DNA of 64,000 bases, from NCBI RefSeq assembly GCF_000226115.1, contig NC_016457.1, positions 6,324,001 to 6,388,000 on the forward strand, given 5' to 3'. This stretch comes from Thermothielavioides terrestris NRRL 8126. Taxonomy: Eukaryota > Ascomycota > Sordariomycetes > Sordariales > Chaetomiaceae. Position numbers and translations under genes: made by a program. The stretch's first letter is position 1; every line of letters starts with the position of its first letter. Shown here one piece after another: positions 33,291-44,533 of this stretch. The notes under the pieces were generated by a model, which was not told the origin of the DNA, did not search any database, and was given only the letters and a program-made list of their open reading frames with translations.

Positions 33291-34625
33291 GATGTCGCTG
33301 GAGAGTGAAAATGTTGGATATCTCGTTGTGCTCTCGTTTGAACCCGGACTTCGTACTGCAGATTCAAGCTTGGCCTTGCTCCCACGGCGCACTTGCGAGA
33401 CTTCAAGCCGCCGCAGCCCTTGAGATTTATCTGCGGACCGCAAGTTGGCGCTTTGGAGGATTTGAACAAGATCCTCCGGTCCGTGCTCGCTATCCGAGGC
33501 ACCTCTCTGCTCGCGAGCTACACTAGATTAGGAATCTATCAGCCTCAATATACAGGCTGCGCCTCTTGTTGGTCACGGTCTCTAATGCGCAGGGCCCGGT
33601 AGCATAGGTAAACCACCTACCTATCTAGGTAGGGAATTCAGCCCCCAGATGAGAAAACCAGTTTATTGAGGGGTACTTTTCCGTGCAGAAATGCACGCAG
33701 GCGTTGACGTGGTTATCCAGCTCATTGGTGTAAATCGTTGGCGGCACTCGTACTCTCTAGGTCGCCTCCAAGGTCCGGGCACCCTTCCCCCCGACTTGGC
33801 CCCCAATTCACTCCGCTGCACGAGTTGTGAGTTCGCTGGCCGCACTTTTCCTGATCCACCAGGAAGCTGTTGGCATGCGAGTTGAGGATGGAAGGAAGCG
33901 GGGGGCGGAAAATGAAGCAACTTAGCATTCCCTCTCAGCTCCTGACGGGCTGCGGGTGGGCGAATTAGATGCCATGCCCGTCGTTCTCGGTCTCGTTGTT
34001 GGTTGGCCACCTAAGTCAGATAGTTACGGCGCGCGTCTTGGGGTTAACTACGGAATAGCTCCGTTCTCCGTGCTTGTCGATGACCGGCTGATGCAGGTCA
34101 GCTGGAACCAAAGCCAGGGTACGGAGCCAAGGTTGTCACAGGACAAGGGCCTGGTTGGCCAGACGCGACTGTGTCTGTGTCAAATGGCTGCAACAGATCT
34201 GTGTGACTGGCATCTAGTGTACAGTACATGCATCTATCTGTGCGAAGCAGTGTGTTGGTTGTGGTGGGGGAGAAGCCAGTGGTCTGGACGGTACATACCT
34301 ACGGAGACAGACGGGAGGGCGGGACAGGGCCCGTTTGTGGGCCCATTTGGCGCGCTTGACGCGGTCCATTGTCGGTTTCCATACGACATCGGTAACTACG
34401 GACCGTAACGTTACGAGCTCATCAGCACTTCGGCCGGGGTCTTAGTTCCCAAAATTTCAGCCCACGTCGCGATTCAGCAGCCCCTGAGATCCCCACCTGC
34501 AATACCTTCCCCGAAAACCCACCTGGGCTCGGAACAGAATAACATTAGGGCTCAGCCCCTGACTGCCATGGCCACCACCACCGCCCAAGAACCGAGTTCC
34601 CCCTCAACAACACTCACCACTTCAA
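33291..34625. other. Intergenic upstream of the tRNA gene
   Basis: 1.3 kb with only short frames. A short direct/inverted AGGTAAACCACCTACCTATC patch lies at 33606-33625. The last 100 bp form the 5' flank of the tRNA gene. Nothing else was recognised. Confidence 0.4.
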
Positions 34626-34710
34626 GGGCGTGTGGCTCAGTTGGTAGAGCGTTCGCTTAGCATACTCTCGTGAGTGCGAAAGGTCCTGGGTTCGATTCCC
34701 AGCTCGTCCA
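34626..34710 (+). tRNA. tRNA-Ala (anticodon AGC) with 12-nt intron
   Basis: A cloverleaf is readable: GGGCGTG acceptor strand, GGCTCAG..TTGGTAGAGC D arm, TTCGC/GCGAA anticodon stem (34652-34656 with 34676-34680), and the T arm CTGGG TTCGATT CCCAG, ending CTCGTCC plus A. The loop is TTAGCAT with AGC at 34659-34661. A 12-nt intron (34663-34674) sits between positions 37 and 38, the canonical nuclear site. One acceptor pair is a T-T mismatch. Confidence 0.92.
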
Positions 34711-35640
34711 AAGCCCGATTCAGTTCCTCCCTCCCTCTGGTTATGGAGGGCTTAGCCTTTTGCCGTTAGCATGATTCTCTCCCGGCTTGAAGCATCGGGA
34801 CCAACAGACGCTCTGGCCGTTGACTTGACATGGAGTCGTTTCCTTTTCCCTTGACTGTCGAGCGATTGCGGTGCGTTGCCGCCGAGGTCCCCATGCAAAC
34901 AGCCTCCTTTTTCCTTTCCCCTCCTCGTTACTCATAGAACAGGGAGCCAAGCCTCTGAACCTAATTGTGAGGCTGTACCTGTGCCCTCCTGAACATGCGA
35001 GTGTCCCAGGAAGGAAGCATCCAAACCTAACTTGGAGACCGTACCCATGCCCCCCTGAACGTGCGAGGGGCCCCAGGAAGAAGAAGAAGTACCTTAGCCA
35101 GGAAGCCGGAGACCATCTTTCGGCTGGCCATTCTAGGACTTTCCGTAAACCTGGGCGACTTCCCTCAACGGCCACCTTCAAGCATTCGGAACTCATGCTC
35201 GGTTTCACATGTGCGATCGGCCAGGCCTAAGCCCACCCATACGCCCCCTTATCGCTATGTGTGAACAGTGGCTGGCCTTAACAAGTCTTTGACCAGTCAT
35301 CCCGCAAGCTGGGATCTCCAGGGTGTCAAACTCGCACCGTTTAAGCACACACCAGCAGCATATGGAAACTGAGCAACGGAATCAAGTGCTTCCATATAAG
35401 AAAGTTCAGAGAGCCGGAGCCTCTACATACAACTGGCTCCCCAAAACTTTTATAGCTCCCATACCCCAGCAACCCCAAACCGATGCAACCACCCATTAAG
35501 CCAGCCCGCATTCTAATCTACGTCATCATCAGGTCGGAACTCATCACTCATCCGGGGCATCCTGAGTCATCGTGCGATGTCCGCCCATTCCCGCGCCACT
35601 TCCAACACCCGCAAAGCCTGTCCACACGCGCATCCCGCGT
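34711..35640. other. Intergenic, contains a diverged tandem repeat
   Basis: Between the tRNA gene and the 3' end of the KAP123 gene. Besides the 66-bp duplication listed separately, no gene was recognised. Confidence 0.4.
34958..35089. repeat. Two-copy 66-bp tandem repeat
   Basis: Copy 1 (34958-35023) and copy 2 (35024-35089) both begin AACCTAA. They share CCTGAACATGCGAG/CCTGAACGTGCGAG and CCCAGGAAG. Differences are mostly transitions. Copy 2 ends in an AAG-repeat. Confidence 0.7.
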
Positions 35641-38600
35641 CTAAGCGACGCCGGCGAGCTTCAGCACGTTCGGGTTGGCGCTGAAGAGGTCCTGCTTCGC
35701 GTTGTAGAGGAAGAAGACGATCTTGCGGACGACCTCGCGCGTCTCGTCGTCGAGCTGCTCCGTCGGCGGGCTCAGCACCGCCTCCAAGACGGGGACCAGC
35801 TTCGGCGCCAGCTGCTGGATGGTGGGCTCGTTCGACTCATCTAGACGGTGGTTAGCCTCGACGCAGCAGGGCAGGGATCGCAACAGATGGGGAAAAGGCT
35901 CACAAAGCTTCAAGATGCACTCGTAAACGGGCGAGTTCTCCTCGTAGTCGTCCTTGAGGGGAAGCAGGCCGACGAGGGCGGGAAGAACATCGCCAAGTGG
36001 GATCCGATCCGGATGCGCCATAATCATGCGCGAGATGCAGCCAGCCGCATTGTCCTTGATGCGCGCCTCCTGGATGTGCAACATAGGCTCAAGCTTCTGC
36101 AGAATGGTGGGGTAGTGCGGCAGGTAGGTATTGCTGTCGGTCGAGTTGTAGATGAGCTGACCGGTGGCGTAGGCAGCGTTGCTCTTGGTCTCGAGGTCCG
36201 TGTCGGAAAGGCGCTTGAGTAGAAGCTTGAGGAGCCTCTCGGTGTAAGGCGTCACGGCAGCCTCCATGTTGGCTGCGCACTCGGCGATGACGCCGACACC
36301 GGTAGACCGCTCAATGTTCTCCGACTCGGAAGCCGCGAACTTCAAGATGGGCTTCTCGAAGATCTTCCAGAGCTCGGCGAAGCCGGGACCGAGGGCGACG
36401 GCGAGGCCGATCACGACATCGAGCGCCGTGTCGATGACGAGCCAGTCGTACTCGGAGGTGCCCTCCACTTCCTGCTCCTCATCCTCGTCGCCGAGGTCCT
36501 GCTGGCACGGGTGGGACCGGGTAATGATGGTCGAGATGACGGTGACGACCTCCTTCATGAACTCCTCCTGAGCGAGGATAGCAGGGCCGCACGACTTGAG
36601 GGTAGCCGCGACGTTGCGGTTGATCTCGGTGACCACGGACCTTGTCGTGGTTAGCATCGATTCCCTGAAACGGAAAGAAGACGGCGGTGAAGGGAGGGAA
36701 GTGCAGTCAGAAGTAGATGAGTACGCTTTCTCAGCATCCGCAGTATTTTGCGTCTGAGTGAGCTGGGTAATAACGTAAGGTGGTCATCATGCAAAACAGA
36801 GACAGACAGGGAAAACAAGAGAGCACACATACCGATCGCCCTCCTCATGCCAGAGCGCGAGGGTCGCCTTGGACACGATCTCCCCGAGCTTGACCAACGT
36901 AACGGATGGGGTTTGCTTGAGCGGAAGACCGGGCTCCCAGTTGGTGCCAGTCTCCTGCTCCATAAGCTGCCAGACGCGGGCGAAGGATCTCCACAGGGTA
37001 GCCATGGCAGCCTTGCGGCAGCCTTCGTACGAGTGCTCGGCGAGCGGGGAGATGGCCTCGACGGCCCTCTCGAGATACTCGGTGATCTCGTGCGTGCCGC
37101 AGGCGTAGGTGATGACATCGCCGAGGATCTCGATGGCAACCTCCTTCTCAAGCGCTTCCACCGATACGCCAAAGTCCTCGTAGTCGTCATCGTCATCATC
37201 ATCCATCCAGTCCTCGTCATCGTCCTCGGCACCCTTGATCTTGAGCTTCTTGCCCGCGGTGATGACCTCGTTGTCAGTGCCGACGATGCCCTTCTCCTCC
37301 TCGCTGAGCGTCAGCTTGATCTCCTCCTCCTCCAGCTTCAGGCTGTCGAAGAGGCCCTTGAACACGCCGGGAAGGAAAGGCGCGAAGTCCTTCTCGTAGA
37401 CCTTGGCGAGCGAGCTCCACAGAATGAAGCTGCTCTCGCGGAGCCTCGAGTTGTCAAGCTGCAGAGCCTCCTCGCTGGACCTCATCAAGTCGACCACGTA
37501 GGGCTGGAAAGCCTGGGCACCGACGGCGGTGGCGATGCGGCCGATCGAGTCGCACACACCGCTCCGCAGGGAGAGATCGTCCTCCGAGTCCTTGATGGTG
37601 AGATACGGTCCCAGGGCGTGCATCGTCTGCTCGAAGTAGGGCTTGAAGCCCTCGCCAAGGCACTCGGCAATCGCGCCGATAGCACCCGAGGCGGCGACCT
37701 TGACCTTGTAGTCGTCGTGGGTAATGAGGGCGCCGATATTGCTGATCAGCTCGCTGGCATGCTGCTGCATAAACTCGGCGTCGAGACCTTCAGACATGGC
37801 ATCGAGGGCACCGCAAACGGAGCGGATGATCTCGATGTTCTTCTTGGCCAGTTTCTCATCGGCCGTGGGGGCCATGGCGGCTTGCAGATTCTTTACCAGC
37901 GCGGCCATGATGGGCTCGTTGTAGGCCGAGAGCTCCTCCGCAATGTCGTCGGCCAGACGGGCGAGACCAATGAGGGCCGTGTGCCGCACGCCGACATCGG
38001 GATCGTTCAGCAAGTTGATTGCAAGAGGCATGATGGACTTAACTTGTGAAGCGATAAAGTCAGGCGCACCCTCGACGACGGTGCCCAAGGCAAGAATGCC
38101 TGCTTTCCTGTAGCCAGGCTCGCTGGACGTCGCAAAGTTGGGGAGCGCGTCGAGCAGCGGAACGATCACCTGGCGGGGCGGTAGGTCGTTGGCCAGCTGA
38201 TCGAGAAGGGCTAAAGCCGACCTGGCCGGACCCATGTCGTCATCGTCCTCATCGTCGCCGATCTCGGTGAGGATCAACAAGCTCTTCTGGGTGAGCTCCT
38301 GGCCCATGTCTTTCATGCCCTGGATCTTCATGCGGCGGTAGCGCACAGTCTGCGCGAGAAATGCGAGGGCTTGTGCCCGGACGTCGTCCTCGGCCTGCTT
38401 GTTCGCAGCGAGGTCGATCATGAATTGGACAAGGTCCTTGAGGTACTTGCCGAGCAGCGCCGACTCGTAGGCGAGGAACTGTTGGAACACCTCGAAGGCC
38501 TGGCCCGTCTTCTCGTCATCGCCGGACTGAACGGCGTCCTTGAACACGTCGACCATGGAAGGGATCAGCGTCTGGAGCTTGGCGACGGACTCCTCGTCCT

Positions 38601-39330
38601 CGAGCGGCTCGAACATGAGCAACATGGCGCCGATCGACATCATCGAGTTGATCCGGACGTCGGCACTCTGGGGATCGCGCAAGGTACGGCTGAACAGCTC
38701 GAGGAGCTTGTCGATGTCGTTGGAGAAGGACGTCGGGTTCTCCTCCAGCAGGCTGAAGATGATGTAGGAGCCAACCTCACGTTGGCTGACCTCGTTGCTG
38801 GTGGCGAGGTTGTAGAGGGCTGGGACGAGATCGGGCCACTCGCCGTCCTCGAGATCGAGCGCAGCGATGGCGGCGACGAGGCGTGCGTTGGCATGGCGGG
38901 CCTTGGGGGTCTGCTCGTTCATGGTGGCCTGGACGAGGTGCTGGCGCACGGCGGGCTTCTGCTCCTTGGGGATCTTCTCCCAGTGCTTCACAGCAAGGCG
39001 GGCGGCCTGCACGGCTGCCTGCTGCCGCACGTTCACATCCTGGTGGGTTGCGACGATCTCAATGAGCAGAAGGAGGGACTCGGGGTGCGAGTAGTAGTTC
39101 TTCTGGAGCTCGGCCGTGACGGCTTTCAGGTTCTGCGTGTCGGCTGCAAGCGCGCCGCGCCGTTAGCAGGAGAGCAGGAGAACATCACCACCAAGCACTC
39201 GGGATGACACGATTCAGGTTGTCTCGGCGAGCGGGGAAGCAAAGCATCGGGCGGAGCAATTGGGCATTGTCGAGCTCAACTTACGGACTTGCGACTCCTG
39301 CAGGAGCGCTGCCAACCTCTGCTGATCCAT
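35641..39330 (-). CDS. KAP123: Karyopherin beta Kap123 (importin beta-4)
   Basis: Four exons, 39330-39285, 39143-36833, 36664-35904 and 35840-35641, give 1105 aa, close to yeast Kap123. The N-terminus (MDQQRLAALLQESQ) also resembles it. The protein is a HEAT-repeat solenoid: QQAAVQAARLAVKHWEKIPK in the importin-N region, PPRQVIVPLLDALPNFATSS, DPDVGVRHTALIGLARLADD and many similar helices. Around residues 645-670 lies an acidic loop (EDDDEDWMDDDDDDDYED). Kap123 carries ribosomal proteins and histones H3/H4 into the nucleus, shuttling through pores with Ran-GTP. The last intron (35903-35841, 63 nt, GTGAGC/CTAG with GGCTAACC branch) is in-frame and free of stops, but its removal restores the helix LKLYESNEPTIQQLAPKL. 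The short first exon of 46 nt is typical of the start of such genes. Confidence 0.93.
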
Positions 39331-40696
39331 GGTGTCGCACCCTCGATATAAAACAAAAGAAAAGGGTATCACGAAATAGGGAAAACGAAGGGAATAATCG
39401 GCGGCGGGATCGCGATGTTTCTCGTCGCAAGGATGAGCCCAGGCTGAGCCCAGGCAGAAAAAAAAAAATTTGGAATTTTCCCACCGCGCAATTTCCAATG
39501 TGGAACTGAGAGAGGACTGCTTAGCGCGTTATCCGTTGTTAACTCAGGGTACTGCTGCGGGGCAACAATGGAGTGCGGGACAGGTTCATCTCACCGCCTC
39601 TGCATGGGGCAGGACATGCACGTGACTGGGCCCCAAGTTGACTTCCTTATGGAGTAATTCCAAGATGCTGCTCTTCATTTGCCCGTGTGAAGTGTGAGCC
39701 ATGCAGCCACCCATGGGCATTGTTCTTTCCTTGCACCTTTGTTTGAACTTCGAAATCTTCGCTCGTCCCTGTTTCCAAAGGCTCAACCCGCAATACCAGC
39801 CTCACATAGATTAGCGGTTTCTGTATGAGACATGTTGACTCCAGCCGATGTCGCCAAGTATATTGAGTCGGGTGAAAGGTGTCTTGGTATTGTCTCGTGA
39901 GTTGATCGAGTAGCGCCTAGGGCAAGTCCTCAAGCGCAACCCAGAGGGTATTGGCAACCCTGGCCCGGTTTGCTTCGACGTCCTCGACACAATGTAGCTT
40001 AAAAGTTCCCTTGTAATGACTCCTTCATTCTTTATGTATGCTCAGTGGGGTTGGGGTCCAGGCTGTAGCCTGTATGAGGGGTGTCTTAGAGCACAAATCC
40101 CATGCGGTTTAACCCACTCCTTTGTCTTGACCGCGATATGTCTCAGCGTTGTATTGAATTTTTTTTATAAAAAAAAAAAAAAAAAAGCCCGATACATGTT
40201 TGCGGGCATGACGTTGCATCATCACCCGCCCTGTCTCAGCCCCGAATTGCCCGTCCAGCCTCAAAGACTCAAATGAGAAACCTCACTCTCTGCTCTATCC
40301 CGCCTGGGCAATCAGCGTGAGAGCACTCGGATCCGTAACGGATTGCGGGAGGTACCTCGGTTACTTTTACGAAATGGAAATGGCATCTGGACCAGCTAAC
40401 GGCTCCTTACAAGCGGGAGGCCTGGACAAGGTTGAGGGGAAAGAGCAGATGGTGAACGCCGATGATCTGATATTTACGAGCTCATGCTAAACTTTGGACT
40501 TAGGAGCCAACTCGACACACTGAGAGAAGGCGGGCAGAGTGTTGAGATCCCAGGCACGCGGTATGCACCGCCGCCCTTCCTCACTGCTTGAGTGGAACAA
40601 ACTAAAACCCTCCAGTTTCGAGAAACCAAGCATTATGAGGACCAAAGGAATTCCAAGCAGGGCTCGAATTCAACAACAAGAACGTCACAATCCGGC
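39331..40696. other. Intergenic; KAP123 promoter and DUF1996 gene 3' flank
   Basis: The KAP123 leader holds a T/A-rich tract (AAAAAAAAA at 39461-39469). A second tract of T then about 18 A lies at 40160-40186. No gene was recognised. Confidence 0.4.
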
Positions 40697-42879
40697 CTAC
40701 TGCTCCGAGCGGCAGGCGACCTCCTCCCAGTAGAATGGCTGGCAGCTGTTCGGGTTGGCCGCAATGCCGAGGTGGGACTGGCCCGGGTTGAGCGGGCAGG
40801 GGGCGTGGGCGCCGCCGGGCGGGAAGCGGATGCAGACGGAGCACTGGCCGGCGTAGCAGGCGGACGAGCCGGCCATCAGCAGCGCGTCGGCCGAGTTGGC
40901 CTGCACCGAGAGGTCGCCGCTGCCGCCGAGCCAGCCGAAGCCGGCGCCGTTGGGATCGCCGAACTGGTCCTGCAGGTACCAGGTGCCGTTGGCCGGGACG
41001 GGCGCGCCGGCGTTGGTCGTGCAGTCGCCCTGGCCGGCGCACACGCGGAACACGACGCCCGGGTTCTCGCCCATGACCTCGTACTTGGTCGCGTAGTCGT
41101 GCCCGAGGTACAGCCCGCTCAGCGCCCGCAGCACGTAGCAGTGGCCGTACTGGATGCCGAGGTCCTTGCCGCTCTGCTGCGGGCAGACGGGCTCGCCCGA
41201 GCAGATGGTGACGTTGTGCCGACGCCGCCGCTTAGGGGTTTTCGAGGGAATGAGGCCGAAGACGGAGCTAGGAGCGGGACGACCCAGCGCCAGCTGCCAG
41301 TCTATATGAGATTAATGCCCAAGGGCGGCACTTAAGCGACCGCGGAGATTGTTCTTTCTGTTATCAGTGGGCTTTTACCAGGACCGCAAGTCTGCACTCG
41401 ACTGACGTAGCCCGCCATTGTATAGGGGGCAAAGCATAGCGCGGCATCATGCCCAAGGGATGCTGCTGAATTACTAACATTCATTCAAGATCGAGAACCG
41501 TACACTTCCCACTTCGTACTTGGAGCCCCAAGTCTTGCCTCATCGCATGCTCCAGTGGCGGTGTTACTCGCCCTAACCTGCCCCATACCCGCATCGTAAC
41601 CTTCCTTACCCCCCAGCCGATCTCGGACTGTGGTCCGTCCCAAGGCCTTCCACCAGCAATCTGTGTCATGCCCTAAGCCATCCCGGGGATTGCGTCCAGC
41701 CCTGAACGAGAATCCATTAGCACAGCCCCTGCCTTGTCCGGATCTAAAATATTTGGCTCGGGAATCCACTTACATCCGTCCACGTCCTCAGGAACGTCCT
41801 GAGGCAGCGTGCACTTCATGGCCTCCTCCGACGTCTGCGTGCGGAGCTCCTTGCAGACGGCGTTGCCGCAGCGGGCGTTGAGGGCCCGCTGCAGCGAGTC
41901 GCCCTTCCAGCCGAACATGTAGTCTCCGTGCTGGGAGTATCCGACGCTGATATCCCTTGTCAGGGTCCGAGGTCCTTTCTTTCATGTTGGTCTCTGGGAA
42001 GGGGGCCTTACGAGTCACCAGTGCTCCAGACGAAGGGCTGCGAGCCATCCTCCGGCCAGAGGTCCTTGCTGTTGAACTCCCTGGTCTGCTTTACGTCAGC
42101 GAAATTGGGTCTCCAAAGCTCTCGCGAGGAAAGGGGAGAGCACGTACATCCCACATAACCTCATACATGAGCTGAGGAAGCCTAACAGGGTGGGTGTCCG
42201 GGCATGGCCCCGTCGTCTCGAAGCTGCCGGATTTGGGGTAGGCGACGTGGCTCTTGTGGTCGGGGCTGTCGATGTTCTTGCCGTCCCAACAGGTAGGGAA
42301 GGTGATGGTCGTGCGGATGCCGCCGTCGCAGAAGTGCTTGGGCAGCTCCTTCGAGTCGCTTCCCGTGCAGGGGGCGCCGCCTTGGTTGTACTCGGCGCCC
42401 AGGCAGCGGTGGCAGATCTGCCTCTGCATGCCCTCGGCCGATCGCAGTCCAGCATCGCCAACAAGCATGCGGAAGCCGGGCTTGAAGGCAGTCACGGTGG
42501 TCTTGCCATCGTAGGGAGGGATGTAGTAGACGGTGATGCCGCCGTCGGTGCGCAGGCCGACGTTGGGGAACTGGCGCACGCGCTTGTAGGTGCCGTTGCG
42601 GGCGCGGAAGTACAGGACGGCGGTCCAGTAGTTGGAGAAATCCTCTGAGAAAGTGCAGCTGGTGCAGGTCGAGTCCCGAACGAGGTCGTGCGTGGCTGGG
42701 ACCATGGTAATATTGAAGGAGTTTCCCCCCACTACTTGGTGAACGTGGGGGGAGAGGGCAACACCGGGATTGACCAAAGGGTCCATACGGGCAATGACCA
42801 GCTGCGAGCAACCGAAGCGCATCATCTGGCCCACAGCCCCTTGGGCAAGCAGCGCGAGACCCAGGGTTTTACACTTCAT
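40697..42879 (-). CDS. Secreted DUF1996-domain protein with extra C-terminal domain
   Basis: Four exons, 42879-42148, 42085-42012, 41946-41774 and 41301-40697, give 527 aa. ATG 42879 is chosen because a signal peptide follows at once ([17 protein letters not shown]); the frame is open further upstream. The DUF1996 domain fills residues ~20-330: [72 protein letters not shown] and [20 protein letters not shown]. It ends at the CT...DVDG.W element. Exon 4 adds ~200 residues with nine or more Cys that were not recognised, where WSC domains are often found in relatives. Intron 3 is 472 nt, far longer than others here. It is probably extracellular or cell-wall bound; activity is unknown. Confidence 0.82.
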
Positions 42880-44110
42880 GATGGCTTGTCGATCAAGAAA
42901 CGTCAAGCACTGGGCGGACAGGAGATCACCAGGCGAAGGTGGTACAGGGAATTGTTGGGTCAACCGTCTCTCGTTGCCCTGACTGGGTGCAACGGGAGGA
43001 GCAGGTCATCCCAACTGATATATGTACTCAGTTCTCATTACTACACTCTACAAATTCGGATGCTGTACGTGGTCCTGAGCTGCCGCTCGGTGCTTTAGCC
43101 GGAGTAAAGGTGAGCCTGATAGAGTGAGCCCGGCTAAAGTCGTCGGTATGGAGCTTCCTCGGACTTAAATCTAACCGCGAACTTGGTTGATATAAGGAGC
43201 CTGATGTCCCCAGAAGTCATTCAACGGCTCCTGAAGGGTTCAGTGGGGTGGACTTCCGTACACACGCGTCGCTTGGCCCGTACCGAACTTCCTCCGCCTC
43301 CTCTCCTTGTTGTGCTTCCTCGCCGTTGGAGGTCTGTTTATGAGGGGACAGGATAAGCTGACCGATTGGGGGTTGCAGGCCCTCAATATGCTCTCGAGCA
43401 GCGTATGCTCAACGGGAATTCTATTGTCGGGGGTTATACGACGAGGAGAAGTCCAAAAAGGGGATCGATGACCGGTGAAAAGGGATCATACGGCGGTCAT
43501 CACTTGTCAGCTGCTTAGGGATGATGTACAGTACTCATATCGTATGGTATACAGCTGATGTATAGCAAGCTACCTAACTCAGTGCTGTGGGCAGCGCGGT
43601 TGGTGATACACATTCAATAAGTCTGTGAGATCATAATATCATACAACGGGGATACAATTGATCGCATACTGCTGCCTTGCGGTAATGTTGGTGGAGCAAG
43701 AGCCAGCGGCAGCGACGAAGCCCACCTGGGTATGCGACTACCGGTAGGTAGGTACATTTACCCCTCCGTTGCTACCTGGACGATGCCGCCAACGACCTCA
43801 TGGTGCTAGTTACCTCCTACAACATGGCGTCCGCCGGTTTCTCCCGACCTGCTCGAGAAGTCGTTGTCCCCGCGGAAGCGCCAGGCGAGTCACCAACCAG
43901 CCGGGAGGGCCAACCCCCCCTCTCAACCGCTGCGCCCCCCTGCGTGACCTATGCCAACGTCATAATTTATGTGTCAGCTGCTCGCTTAAAACCTGTCTTC
44001 TGTCTGGTCAAACTCGTTTTCTCTCTTTCTCTCTTCACCTGGGCAAATCGTGTCAATTGCGCCTTTCCAATCATATCTGTTTGTGTCCTTTGTTTCACCA
44101 CTGTGCAAAT
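42880..44110. other. Intergenic between divergent genes
   Basis: 1.2 kb. A CT-rich leader (44010-44040) precedes the plus-strand gene at 44111. A TAGGTAGGTAC-type word lies at 43745. No other feature was recognised. Confidence 0.4.
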
Positions 44111-44533
44111 ATGGACAACGCCGACGGCAAAACCCTCACCTCCGCCTCCTCTAGACCCGCTTCCATCCGTTCGACCGCCTCGTCCGTCACGCTCGCCGTC
44201 AACGACGAAGCCCGGAACGTTCCCAACAACGCAACCAACACCGGGAACGCAACCACAACCAACACCGACGCGACGAACTCGCCGTCCCGCCTCAGACAAC
44301 CCCATGACTATCGGTACACGAAACCGACTGGCCGCCCGCCCAACCCAAATGCTCAGCCCAAGCAGAAGGGCAAGCTAGGCCAGTTCATGGAGAGGTTCCA
44401 GACCCCCGCCGTCCGGCGCAGCATCGAGATTGCAGAGCGCGAGAAGCTGAGGGCAGAGCGGACGGGCGTGCGCGTGCGGAGCTCGACTGGGGCGCCGGCA
44501 GGGTCGGGCCAGAGTTTCGGAACTTGGCTCTGA
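44111..44533 (+). CDS. Small Ser/Thr/Asn-rich basic protein, unknown
   Basis: Single exon of 140 aa. The frame is open upstream, but ATG 44111 (AAATATGGAC) follows a CT-rich leader and begins MDNADGKTLTSASSRPASIR. The first ~75 residues are low-complexity and rich in Asn, Thr and Ser (NNATNTGNATTTNTDATNSP). The C-terminal half is a basic, helical segment, KGKLGQFMERFQTPAVRRSI then EIAEREKLRAERTG. It looks like a conserved small fungal protein in which only the C-terminal helix is likely to be constrained. No signal peptide, membrane helix or named domain was recognised. Confidence 0.55.
   Translation: MDNADGKTLTSASSRPASIRSTASSVTLAVNDEARNVPNNATNTGNATTTNTDATNSPSRLRQPHDYRYTKPTGRPPNPNAQPKQKGKLGQFMERFQTPAVRRSIEIAEREKLRAERTGVRVRSSTGAPAGSGQSFGTWL

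Noticed and set aside
36748..38049. 433-codon plus frame opposite KAP123
   Set aside because: Leu/Val/Glu-rich antisense shadow of a HEAT-repeat gene.
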